A model generated the notes under the pieces. It ran no database searches. It was not told the DNA's origin and saw only the letters and a program-made list of their open reading frames with translations. A program made the position numbers and the translations under genes. 28,441 bases of DNA from Schoenoplectus triqueter (lineage: Eukaryota; Streptophyta; Magnoliopsida; Poales; Cyperaceae), in assembly GCA_964058805.1 (NCBI GenBank), contig CAXKVV010000048.1, forward strand, positions 1-28,441, written 5' to 3'. Shown piece by piece: positions 9,675 to 20,456 of this stretch. Position 1 is the first letter of the stretch, and every line of letters begins with the position of its first letter.

Positions 9675-12600
9675 ATGTCTGCACCATCCTCGCCGCCGTC
9701 CAACGGGACGGCGCCTGCTGCTTCGCCGCCGACTACTCCTTCTGCGACGCCTCCGACATCTCCTTCTACGCCGCCTCCGACGGCCCCTTCTACGCCACCT
9801 CCGACGGCCCCTGCTCCGACACCTCCGGTGACTCCCTCGCCGCCACCTACAACACCTCCCGTAAGTCCACCTCCCGCAAGTCCAACTCCTGTCACCCCAG
9901 CCCCACCTCCTTCCACCCCAGACACACCAGTGGCCCCACCACCTCCTGTCACACCAAATTCTCCGCCATCGGCCCCGTCTCCGCCTCCGCCTTCCAACCC
10001 GACTCCTTCACACCCCTCCCCATCTAATCCGAACTCTCCACCATCTCCGCCATCTCCACCTTCTTCTTCTTCGAACTCAGTGTCGGTCCCGCTGGTGGTT
10101 GGAGTTGCGGCTGGTGGTATTATAGCGTTGCTCTTAGTGAGCTTGATATGCGTCTGTTGCTGGAGGAAGAAGAAGCGCCGTGATGATTATCCGGTGCAGT
10201 ACAGTGGACCCCCGCCTCCGCCACCACCTGGGTTGTATAAAGGTAGGATCTTTTTATTCGTTGGATCAGATCTGGTTGCATGGATGTAAATTGGGGTTTC
10301 AGATCATGATTTAATTTTTGCTGGTTCGAATTTTGAATGTTTTTTTTCTTTAGTTATACTATTGATGTGCACAGATTGAGGAAAAAAAATCACACGGTCT
10401 TTCTATTTACCGCTTTACTATTTGCATCCGAAAATTGATTTTGCTTGTTTGCATTATTTTAATTTTTTTTGTTGATCTGTTTGTTGATCAAAACGAGGAG
10501 CTTTACAGTTGCACTTTCTCTTGTTGAAACCTTGTAGTCGTGCTTGTTTGATTTGTTGTTCAGCTGGTTTTCATAAACAGGAGTCGTTTTCTCGAATTGA
10601 CATTGATTTCTCTTTGCAGAATTGTCTGTACATGTCCCTGGATGCTATTTGCATGTGAAAAGCTTGATTTTGCTTTAATTGCTTTATTTATAAAATGAAC
10701 AGAAATTCTGTTATGATTAATGTTTTGATTTTTGAAAAATAGTACCTCTTTGCTACTTAATTCCATAATTTTCTTTTTACACGGTTCACACACAATGTAT
10801 TGTATTACACCGTGCTAATTCAATTAAAATCTATATTTATGTTTAAACTATAGCAAAATTCAAACCTTAATTGGACCATTACAGATCAAACTTAGATGTT
10901 CCAACCTTTAGGGACGTTTTTTGATGGTTTCTGGATCCCTTTATGCAGTAAATTTTCGTCTATTGGGGTTGGGTTCTTCCCTTGTTCATATAAATTGTCA
11001 TATTAACAATGAACTTTTGTTATATTATTTTTTAGGATTTATTTATATATTTTTTTAACCAAATGAGGCAATGATATTATGTCTAAAATGATGAGCACAA
11101 ACAAACATTGGACTATATTACTGAATCCATCTTCTAACCAAGAATTCAACGTTTTTACAGAGGAACAGTATGCCAGGCCATACCAACAATGGCAACAACC
11201 ATCCGACCATATGTTCAAGCCTTCCTCGGACCCTGGCCCACCCCCTCCCTACGGTTCACGGCCCCCGCAAGTGCCCCTGCCGCCTCCACCTCCTACTGGA
11301 CAAGTAAACAGCAGTGGTTCAGGCTCAAATTACTCAGGTGGTGAGCATCTCCCCCCTCCTTCGCCTGGCATGTCATATGGCATGCCAAAAAGCACTTTCA
11401 CATATGAAGAGCTTGTCCTTGCCACTGATGGGTTCTCGGATGCAAACTTGTTGGGCCAAGGTGGGTTTGGATATGTGCACAAGGGGGTTTTACCGACTGG
11501 CAAGGAGATTGCTGTGAAACAGCTCAAAAGTGGAAGCGGGCAGGGAGAAAGGGAGTTCCAGGCTGAAGTGGAGATCATTAGCAGAGTACATCATAAACAC
11601 CTTGTGTCGTTAGTTGGTTACTGCATTTCAGGTGGTCAGAGACTGTTGGTTTACGAGTTTGTGCCGAATTACACGCTTGAGTTTCACTTACATGGTATGT
11701 TATCTGTACTTCTGTCAAATAATTTTAGCAATCGTAGAAATAGTAAATATCATGAGAAATTAAATGGCCAGTTTGGTAAAGCAACCAATACAAGTTGGGA
11801 CTTGAAATTCTTGCTGCCTGTGCAAGTACATTTGAATTGCACCAACATTGTTTTTGCTAGATATTAGTGTCAAATGTTAGGAGTCACATTAGAGAAACCA
11901 AATCTGCAGAAGTCAAAAGTACAAAGATTGAATTTATATCGTTTCACATTTTCAATTGTGGAAGCAAATTCAAATTTCTATTTCCATTTGGAAGTGGCTA
12001 TACTGTTTTGGTCAATGCTTTTTAATTTTTAGTTGAAGCATTTGTGCATTTTTTCTTCTTGAATATCCCGTTCTTTGGTATTTTATACAAATAGGCAAAG
12101 GCCGTCCAACTATGGAGTGGTCCACACGACTCAAAATTGCTTTGGGAGCTGCAAAGGGTCTTGCATATCTTCATGAGGATTGTAAATGTTTATTCACATA
12201 AATATTCTTGACTATTTTTTTTTGTAGTCCTTAGTTGTGAGAATGTACATTGCTGTAGATTCATATATGCTTTGTTGTTGTTTTATGTAGGCCATCCTAA
12301 GATAATTCATCGTGACATAAAGGCATCTAATATTCTTCTTGATTATAAATTTGAGGCTATGGTAAGTCAAAATTTCAGTTGTTGTTGGAGAATAAAAAAC
12401 TGTCTCGTGTTAGGTCTAAGATAGAAAATGCATTATTCTATTTTTTTTTTGTTATTATCCCATCCTAAATCAGCTTAGTTGTGTGCAGCAAATAAATAGG
12501 GCTTAAAAAAATAGAAGACTAAATTTCTGCTAACAATAGAATAGGGGGTAAATGTAATTTGCCAATGGTTTATAATCAGATAATAGTTAACAAAGTTACG

Positions 12601-15185
12601 CTATCTCATTGAACCCGATCTATTACTTTTGTTTTTCTCCTTTCATCCTCTTGGACTTTTCCCATTTAGATATTTTACATGGGCTTGGATTGTGTGCTGT
12701 TATCCATTCATGATTAGCCCAGGTTGTGTGCTGACATTAAGTTAGTATTTTGTTTTATAAAAAAATAGGAGACTTAAAATGTTTTACTAATAATAGAATA
12801 TGTGACGGACCTGATATGCGAAGGTTTGTGATTAGAGAACCAATTGATTAATGTAGATTTATTCCACTCATTTCTTTTTTAGTGTTGTATTGGTGCTTTG
12901 ATATTTTCAGATAGACATTACTTATATTTCAGAATACTCTTTTGTTCTCTTTTCTGTTCTTGAACTATGAAATTTTCACATTGACACAATTTGGATTTTG
13001 GAGTCCGATTTTTTCAAGTCAATCAATTACACTGTTTATTTCTTATAATGGTTTCACATTAAGTTTTATCTAAAGAAATTTCCAAGTCTCAACTTATACT
13101 TGATGAAATGTAGATAAAAGGTCGACCTTTCAATTTCATTATGTGGAAGTTTTATTCCGAAGTTTATTAAAACCGCAAGTTGAACTGAACCGTTAATTGA
13201 TTGTATACAGGTTGCTGACTTTGGTCTTGCAAAGCTTACTGAAGACAACAACACTCATGTTTCAACCCGAGTAATGGGGACCTTCGGGTATATTTTTTTG
13301 TCAATTTCTCATGTAATTTAGTTGCATTTGATATCATCTTAAAAGTTGTATTAACAAAAGAAATATCTCTTCAGGTACTTGGCCCGAGAATATGCATCTT
13401 CAGGCAAGCTTACTGAGAAGTCTGATGTGTTTTCATATGGGGTAATGCTTCTTGAGCTAATAACGGGTCGGCGACCTGTCGATACGACTCAGTCATTCAT
13501 GGATGATAGCTTAGTCGACTGGGTAAGTAGTGTGATCCTTTATTCCCTGACCTGATGCTACATAAAAAGTAAAACTAATTGGTTGCCATATACTGATAGT
13601 CGACTGAACATGTCACATTATCTGCCAATACAAACAAGATGACAATACTTCAATTCCTTTGCTTCTCTAAATCAAAGAACCTATCTTTGTAAGCTAATCC
13701 AACCTCATCATTGAAACAACAAAACATAGTAAGCTGGATGGACGGGTAAGTCTAGGAATAAGTGTAACGATTGGTAAAGCAAGGTATCATGGGCTAGAGC
13801 TAGCTAGAGTAAAGGCTGCTGCCAGTTGCTTTCTTTCGACCAGCAGTGAAAAGTTTGATTTCCGTCGATATCAGCTCCAGATCCAACGATTTAATACATT
13901 GTTTCAGTGTGTAGCAGCCATTTGATCTCAGCAAACGGGAAAATGAACTTATAGCTCTATATGGTATTTTCCTAAAGTAGTATCGTAACTATTCTCTAGT
14001 AGGTTTTGGTTTTTGTACTAGACTTCCAGGTCCTCCCTTTGGTTGTATTGGGATAAGTGACCCCGCTAGTCCTAGCGTTAAAGATGGATACTAGGTTTTG
14101 TGCACATCGACAAATACAAGTCAAAAGCTTGTTTATATGATAGGTTCCAACTTGTTCAAGCATACAATTTATCAACCACTTACTCCTTACACAATACTCT
14201 ACATACGAGGCAGATTCCCTCTAAAATTTGAAATTTTAATGTTCATGCAGGCAAGGCCTTTGCTGACACGTGCCCTCGAAGATGGCAACTATGAACACTT
14301 GGTGGATCTGAGGCTGCAGAAGAACTACAAAGAAAATGAGATGGCACGAATGATTGCTGTTGCAGCTGCTTGCGTGCGTCACTCTGCCAAGCGCCGACCC
14401 CGCATGAGCCAAGTAAAATTTCCACTATGTTCAAATGCTCAAAGTAGTCTTAGTGCATGATATTTGTATGAGGCTCCCACACCCCCACAAGTTGAAATCC
14501 TGGTTCCATCCCTAATTGCTATATAATGTTGAAGGTGCTTAGTAACAATTTAATGAAGTATTTGAAAATGTTAGGAGCAAACAATTACAAGCATTACGGT
14601 TAAAGTGTGTTCGGTAGGGTGTTCTATCTAGCTGCATATCTTAGCCTATTATACTTTGTCAGAGTAATTCGAGGTGGATATGCAAAGAAAAAGATTTGTA
14701 GTTCTATATGATTGCAGCTAACACAATTTCGAGCAACCATTACTAAAATTATATTTGAAATTGATTTTGCACTGAAACGTTCTTTTATAAACATGCATGC
14801 ATTATGCTCAATGGTATATGCCATGCAAACATGCCATTATGGATCCATGTAATAAATATTCCTTACTCAGATTTGTTCTTTTCATTTGGAACAGGTGGTC
14901 CGTGCATTGGAAGGAGACACGACACTAGAGGACCTGAACGATGGCACGAAGCCGGGTCACAGCCGGTTTATGGGTTCTTATACCAGCTCAGATTACGAAT
15001 CAAGCAGTTACAATGAGAACATGAAGCAATTTCGTAAAATAGCATTTCAGAGCAACGACTACCAGAGCAGCCAGTACAGTGCGCCTACTAGCGAGTACGG
15101 CCTCAACCCGTCGGGTTCGAGCAGTGAAGGCCAGCACACTCGTGATATGGAAATGGCGAAGATGAAGAGCAAGGACAGTTACTGA
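9675..15185 (+). CDS. PERK: Proline-rich extensin-like receptor kinase (PERK4/5/6/7-like)
   Basis: Eight coding exons fit in frame: 9675-10242, 11161-11694, 12095-12181, 12291-12361, 13211-13287, 13375-13522, 14251-14412 and 14895-15185, giving 645 aa, normal for PERKs. Residues 1-135 are a Pro/Ser/Thr-rich ectodomain without a signal peptide, typical of the family. A membrane span at about 138-161 is followed by a CCWRKKKRR stop. A Pro-rich juxtamembrane linker leads to a Ser/Thr kinase from F269: GQGGFG loop (288-293), K309 in IAVK, HRDIK (403-407), DFG (423-425). The APE motif reads ARE (R450) because the codon is CGA; see findings. The tail carries [13 protein letters not shown] motifs seen in the PERK4/5/6/7 clade. 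PERKs are proposed cell-wall sensors at the plasma membrane. The start is the first ATG of the long frame; the only earlier in-frame opening is a TTG. Confidence 0.93.
10243..11160 (+). other. PERK intron 1
   Basis: The donor is AAAG|GTAGGA and the acceptor TTTTTACAG|AGGAAC. Joining gives an in-frame GAG codon and links the juxtamembrane Pro-rich linker to [11 protein letters not shown]. The reading frame stays open for 81 bp upstream of the acceptor, so a naive open frame begins at 11079. Confidence 0.85.
12362..13210 (+). other. PERK intron 4 (849 bp)
   Basis: The donor is ATG|GTAAGT and the acceptor GTATACAG|GTTGCTGAC, splitting KFEAM from VADFGLAK in phase 0. The interior shows loosely repeated AAAAATAGAAGACT/AAAAATAGGAGACT and AACAATAGAATA/AATAATAGAATA motifs about 270 bp apart (12507-12545 and 12763-12800). 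These may be remnants of an old insertion. Confidence 0.6.
13523..14250 (+). other. PERK intron 6 (728 bp)
   Basis: The donor is TGG|GTAAGT and the acceptor TTCATGCAG|GCAAGG, joining DSLVDW to ARPLLTRAL in phase 0. No clear gene or element lies inside. Confidence 0.7.
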
Positions 15186-15490
15186 TCCAGCAGTGAAGAG
15201 CATTGAGGTCATTTGACTTTGACTTGAAAAAGAAGTTCAAAATGTATGTAGAGAGTAGAATTTTCATGCTTTGACTGTGATTGGAGTTCATTGTTCAAAA
15301 CTAAGATATAGTTTTTCTTTTCCCCTTTCACTTTTTTTTTTTCTAAAATTTTCTTTCGTTAGTGAAGATTCATTATTATTCTTTTCTATTTTTATTAATA
15401 TTACTGGGTTCAAGGGGAATGGTTGTTGGCCGGAGTGCAATTTTCGGTTATTTGGTGTTTGATTGGTCATGATGTCGCATGTAAAGTTGC
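15186..15490 (+). other. Presumed 3' untranslated region of the receptor kinase gene
   Basis: T-rich sequence follows the TGA. I see no canonical AATAAA at a convincing place, so the polyadenylation site and 3' limit are guesses. Confidence 0.4.
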
Positions 15491-15670
15491 TTCTAGAAAG
15501 AGAATTTTTTGTCAGTTATTTTGAAGGTTTAAAATGTTTTATATGCTTAGATATGCTATTAAAAATTAAGAGGCTATTGTTTAGTGCAACGAATCCTGTC
15601 CATAAAATGAATGCCTCATGCCGGAATCGATGAACTCAAATAGTGACAATGGCTAAACCAGAGAACAGCT

Positions 15671-16011
15671 TGTGCCCAACCATAGCAATATCATTCACGA
15701 ATAATTCGTTTTTCACGCATAGCCGGATGTTTTACGAATAATTCGTCAGTTTGATATATAGTGCGTTTTTTTGGTCAAAAATACGTTTTATTCGCGAATT
15801 ATTCGGCAAAAAAACACATTATATATTATTTTATATAGAATTTTATAGTTTTTAATATATTTTTAATATTTTGTCAATATAATATATATTTTATTTATAT
15901 TATGTGAAACGAACTATTTCCGAATTATACCCGTATTATACCCGAACGTCGAATTTTTGATCTCGCTGAACGTTTTTCGAATCGTAAAGTTGTTAATATG
16001 TGCCCAACCAT
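15671..16011. mobile_element. Insertion-like segment flanked by 13 bp direct repeats
   Basis: TGTGCCCAACCAT occurs exactly at 15671-15683 and 15999-16011, enclosing 315 bp. The enclosed ends are weakly inverted (CACGAATAATTCG on the left, CGAATCGTAA on the right), and AATTATTCG/CGAATAATTCG motifs recur inside. No coding is seen. Mutator-like elements make 9-11 bp duplications, so 13 bp is long but not far off. I cannot assign the class. Confidence 0.5.
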
Positions 16012-17001
16012 CGAATGTATCCTAACGAATTGTTCAACGACGAACAATTTCAAACAAAAGATCTCTCTCTCTCTTTCAGGGGGGAGCAGGTAAGCCCATG
16101 TGCGTCTCTCCTGAAAGTCCCCATCTTACAGCTCACAATGGGGGAGTTTTGACAGCTTTGGCAACAATAAATAAAACAAGTGATATAGAAATGACAGCCT
16201 TTGCTTTGCATTGCTCCTCTTGTTTGCAATTATTTGTGCGTATCTGTTGGGTTGGAATTTGGACCAAACAATCCCAATTCCTATCCTATTCTTGATAGAT
16301 CTGGTGAGGCTGTGAACCGTTATCAATGAGAAAGAAAGCTGGAAAATGCATCACCAAACTGACTTTTGTGTTCTTTATGCAAATTAAGCAATGAAGACCA
16401 ACATATCTCAAAAGATCTCTAGCATGCATTCCTCTAAAAAATGATGGAGTGTTGTATGATAGCATCTCAACACATGGAAAGCTCAGTACCAGAAAGTCTA
16501 TGTACAGTACTTCACCCCGAGGCAACAACTGCCATCTTTAGACTTCTATTATTCTCTCTTGTTTCATTGCGGTGACAACTGATAAGAATGGAATTTTGCT
16601 CGCATTTCATAAGAGGTTACTAAATAAATCATTTTTTTCATGTTCGTTTGGTCGATATTTAAAGTGATGCATATGAAAATCTCGTATGAAACAAAGTTTA
16701 CTATAATACTATTTCTAAAATGTTTTATTCATTTGTTTGGATTTGTAAAAAAGACAAAACTTATTTGATATGAGAATATTAATTCTATTTTCCAACTTCT
16801 GAGTTTATTTGGAAATCTGGAAAATAGTAAATTGTCGTTTTCACTCTACTGATATATATTTTGTTTCCGACTTTTCATGTTTGTCCCATTTGCCCTTCAT
16901 TATACACATAGTCACGTGATACCACTTCATGTATTTTGATCAGACTGAGGATGAAGTCTAGGTTACTCCTGTTGTTTTAGGTTTTAAATCCCTAACGGGT
17001 A
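16012..17001. other. Intergenic, no gene supported
   Basis: Small open frames on both strands (16098-16528) overlap each other, lack domains and have no splice context. A (CT)n tract sits near 16063-16075. I see no confident element ends. Confidence 0.4.
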
Positions 17002-17102
17002 TTGGGGTGTAGGCACTACCACCAAAAAATGTTTTAGAACCGGTTATATAAAGGATTTAGCACCGGTTATATAACCGGTTCTAAAACTATGCAGTGCTAA
17101 TA

Positions 17103-17269
17103 TTTAGAACCGGTTATTTCAAAATAACCGGTTCTAAACTCTAACCTTTAGAACCGGTTATTTGAAATAACCGGTTCTAAACTCTAACCTTTAGAACCGA
17201 TTATTTTAAATAACCGGTTCTAAACTCTAACTTTTAGAACTGGTTATTTCAAATAACCGTTTCTAAACT
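17103..17269. repeat. Four palindromic subterminal units, 43-44 bp period
   Basis: Units begin at 17103, 17147, 17190 and 17233. Each is itself an inverted repeat, TTTAGAACCGGTTATTT followed by AAATAACCGGTTCTAAA, and units are spaced by ACTCTAACC(T). The third and fourth have point changes in the ACCGG core. Confidence 0.9.
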
Positions 17270-17903
17270 ATTGTATATGCCCCAGGAAGGAATTCAAATA
17301 ATTTGAGTTCGCCAATTTCTCTCAAATATCTCCACTACACTGCCTGTATAATACATTATTATCTTGGAAACTTTGTTTCTTAATATTTTGTGATGGTACT
17401 ATTTACTAAAAAATAGTTTTTTTTCTTATTATTCTCTAAGTCTGATTTCTTTAAATTTTGATTAAATAATTTAATTTTATCATTAACTAATAAAGTATAT
17501 TTCATTAACAAAATAATTATATATAATTTACATATTAAAGAAAATCTGATAAATTTTCTATCTTTACAATTTCTAAAGAAAAAATAAAAAAACTAAACTA
17601 AAAATTTCAAATAAACATCAAATCCATTTTTGAGTTTCAAGACGAGCTTCAAATCTGTCTTTCTCTTTCCTTTTTTTTTCTTTCTTCAAGACGACCTTTG
17701 CTCTTTCTCTTTCTCTGTCTCTCAATATCTCTTTTATATATGAAATAGGAGGATGAAGAGTGATAATCCGTGGGATATAGATTTTTGATTTTTGATTTTT
17801 AGATCGTCGGATAAGTATGAACCAACGGTTGGATTGAAAAACATAGCAATTCGTGGGAGCAAAAAACTGAAATTCTATTGGTTGATGCCAAAGAATTTCT
17901 TTA

Positions 17904-18312
17904 GAGCCGGTTTTTATTAAAAAGCGGTTCTAATTCATATTAATTAGAACCGGTTTTTGTTAAAAAGCGGTTCTAATTCATAAAATTGAATTAGAACCGG
18001 TTTTTATAAAAAGCGGTTCTAATTCATAAAATTGAATTAGAACCAGTTTTTACAAAAAGCGGTTCTAATTCAATTTTATGAATTAGAAACAGTTTTATAA
18101 AAACCGGTTCTAAAACAAAAAATTAGAACCGGTTTTAATTAAATCAAATAGAACCGGTTATTATAAAACCAGTTTTAATAAAAAAACTTGTAACCGGTTG
18201 TTATGCAAAACCGGTTCTAATAATTTTAATAAAATTTACAAATATGCCACTCTCACCTTTTTAACACCTGTTTTTTAAAAAACCGGTTCTAAATAGGCGG
18301 TTCTAAATCAAT
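17904..18312. repeat. Right subterminal repeat cluster of the CACTA element
   Basis: Repeated TTAGAACCGGTTTTT and AAAAAGCGGTTCTAA half-sites form consecutive hairpin-capable units. They differ from the left cluster by GCGG in place of CCGG on one arm. The motif density falls toward the middle of the element (17300-17890). Confidence 0.85.
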
Positions 18313-18952
18313 TTTTTCTGGTAGTGAGGGCTACAAACAAGTTGAGTTTGAGCGAGCCGGATTTAGTTCAAACTTGGCTCATGAAAATTCGAGTCGAGTC
18401 AAGCTCATGAAACGCTTTGAATTGAAAAGTCTAACTCAAACTTGGCTCGTTACTATTTGAGCTAGTTCATTAGCCAATACATGTATGTTGACTCAGTTTG
18501 ATATTTATATTTAGTATATCTACAAACTGTAAATTCGATATGTCTACAAAAAATGGTATATGAATTAGTACAAAATTGATATATCAACGAAGTATATTTT
18601 CAATAAAATTTTTGTTGCACTAATTTGAATGGATGAACCAGCAAAAAATAACTATTAAGTCAGATATATGAGGTAAGTCACGAGTGAGTACGAGAAGTTG
18701 TTAAGTCGCTGAGATGATGAGATGACGAGAGATAATGAGAGATAGATTATCGGATTAGAATTTAACAAAAAAATATATAAACTATTATTATTCGAGCCAC
18801 AAGTCGAGCTAACCCTAACTCAAACTCGGCTCATTTAACTATCGAATCAGATTAGTTCGAGCCAAATTAGCTCGAGTCAGATTAGCTCAAGTTCGAATTG
18901 AACCCGAGCTTAGTCATAAGTCCGAGTTTTTTTATGCGGCCCTATTGGGATG

Positions 18953-20299
18953 TGTATGGCTGCACAGAAAAATTTGAGCTCGAGGCCCAAGTCATTTTGT
19001 CTCGAGTTAACTGAATATGTAAGAAATTGATAATTACATGCTTTAAGTCAATTGCATTTAGATTCTGCACTGCTGGGCATTTACGATGCCAGAACCTGAA
19101 TTTTTAGTATAGTTAATAGCAAATCACATTTATGTAATATAGTCATGGATTAAGAAAATATAAAAATGTGTGTTCCTAATCTGATGGAATGTCTTATGTA
19201 ATATAGTCATGGATTAATACAGTTTATCTGATCTATGGCTTTTCTGATGTCTCTAATCTGATTATATGTCTTTAATTTAGATAGAATGGTCTCTATTTTT
19301 CTTGTCTTTTATTTTTGAAGTTTTTGCATTTTTAAAAAGCTATTAGTTGAAGGATGAGTAAAGGTGAAGGTTACTGACACAAAATTGTATATTCACTGCT
19401 ATTTTGAGATTTGCAACAAATTTTATATGATGAGATTCAGATTTGATCTTGGTTCGTTAATGCTACTTCTCAAAATAATTTCATGTTTTTTTCCGGTAAT
19501 TTTTATAACAAAATCCTAGCCGGTGTGTGCCTGTAACTATTACGTTAGTGCTTTTCAATTTCTAAGAGTATAAATATATATGGAACTTTACAAAGAATAT
19601 ACTTTTTTTAGTTATGGTAAGAATTGCATAATGCACATTCATCTCAGGCAGCAGTAGATTCCATGTGGGCTTACACAAAGTTCAATTAACATGTTTTTTT
19701 TTTCAAGTTTTATTACATCTTGCAATTTGTTTATAGAAATCAGAAATGCAGTTGTGTGAATACCAAAATGTATAGCACTACTTAAGTGATATGAATCAGG
19801 AAATGACAATTGTGTATTTATTCTATTGAGGACTTATATGTAGATAATTAAAAACTTAATGTTCTTCTTGTTTTGAGACTTGGGGGGTGGAGATAATTAA
19901 GGAACTTGTTGTTTTGTAGATAAATAAATTTAATATTAATATTGACGTATGCTTTAATTGTAGGATGAGAGAAGTAAAAATATGGAGAACACAAGCTGTT
20001 TTAGTATAATCATTTGAACCCATTTGTGATTTGAATTGTTATTTTATTTGTGATTTTATGGTATTATGAGAAGTTAGGAACTGTTGTGAACCGTTGTTAT
20101 AATTTGACTATTTGTGATTTAAATTTGTGTATTTGTCAAGACTGTTAAGTTATTTTAGAAATTTAGTAATTTATTATTGTAAAGCTGTTGAAAATTTGGA
20201 ATGTTTCTTTTTAAACAAACTTCACCCAGATTGATATAAATTACGGTTTTAAAAGTGGAAGTCAGGTTGAGAAGAAAAAAACCGAAAGGAGAGCATGCA
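18953..20299. other. Intergenic, no gene seen, one direct repeat
   Basis: AT-rich DNA without a supported gene. It contains a 24 bp direct repeat (19130-19153 and 19194-19217). The block lies between two related GAGCTCG-rich element ends and may be partly transposon-derived. Confidence 0.4.
19130..19217. repeat. 24 bp exact direct repeat, 64 bp apart
   Basis: TTATGTAATATAGTCATGGATTAA (24 bases, here as TTATGTAATATA then GTCATGGATTAA) occurs at 19130-19153 and 19194-19217. This suggests a local tandem duplication of 64 bp that has diverged between the copies. Confidence 0.85.
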
Positions 20300-20452
20300 A
20301 TTAAATGTGAAACTGGTTAAGCTCAAGTTTTATGAGCCAGTTTGAGTTGAGTTTTCAGCTCGGTAGTGATATGCATGACTCGGCTCAACTTGACTCGTAT
20401 AAATCTTGAACTGAGTTCGAATTAGTCTTGACTCGCTCTTATATGCAGCCCT
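20300..20452 (-). mobile_element. Inverted end fragment related to the 17010-18944 hAT-like element
   Basis: On the minus strand the segment starts TAGGGCTGCATATAAGAGCG and continues with GAGTCAAG, AACTCAGTTCAAG, GAGTCAAGTTGAGCC and AAACTGGCTCATAAAACTTGAGC. This mirrors the left end of the neighbouring element (TAGGGCTACAAACAAG, then GAGTCGAGTCAAGCTCATG). No partner end is clear, so it is either a solo end or the far end of a larger composite. Confidence 0.55.
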
Positions 20453-20456
20453 AGAA

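Larger units (their letters stand above)
17014..18326. mobile_element. Non-autonomous CACTA (En/Spm) transposon, 1313 bp
   Basis: The ends are CACTACCACCAAAAAATG on the left and the inverse of CACTACCAGAAAAAATTG on the right, 20 of 24 terminal bases matching. AGG flanks both sides (17011-17013 and 18327-18329), the 3 bp duplication expected of CACTA elements. Both subterminal regions are packed with the motif TAGAACCGGTT in both orientations, the kind of array bound by a TNPA-like accessory protein in the family. No long open frame exists, so it must be mobilised by proteins from another copy. Confidence 0.9.
17010..18944. mobile_element. hAT-like element, split near its left end by a CACTA element
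   Basis: With the CACTA element and one copy of its AGG duplication removed, the left end reads TAGGGCTACAAACAAG and the right end ATGCGGCCCTA. The flanking 8-mers are TTGGGGTG (17002-17009) and TTGGGATG (18945-18952), 7 of 8 identical and consistent with a hAT duplication that has since mutated. The remaining body, about 620 bp, is full of GAGCTCG/CTCGAGTC-type motifs and has no transposase frame. Confidence 0.68.

Noticed and set aside
9590..9997. Long minus-strand open frame rich in Gly/Val/Ala
   Set aside because: It is the antisense of the Pro/Ser/Thr-rich first exon of the receptor kinase. Low-complexity codons on one strand produce open frames on the other.
11330..11578. Minus-strand open frame within the kinase exon
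   Set aside because: Exact shadow of exon 2, which encodes clear kinase motifs on the + strand.
17103..17269. Regular repeat with 43-44 bp period, considered as a CRISPR-like array
   Set aside because: Units are palindromic, lie within a CACTA element with terminal repeats and target duplication, and have no unique spacers. They are subterminal transposon repeats.
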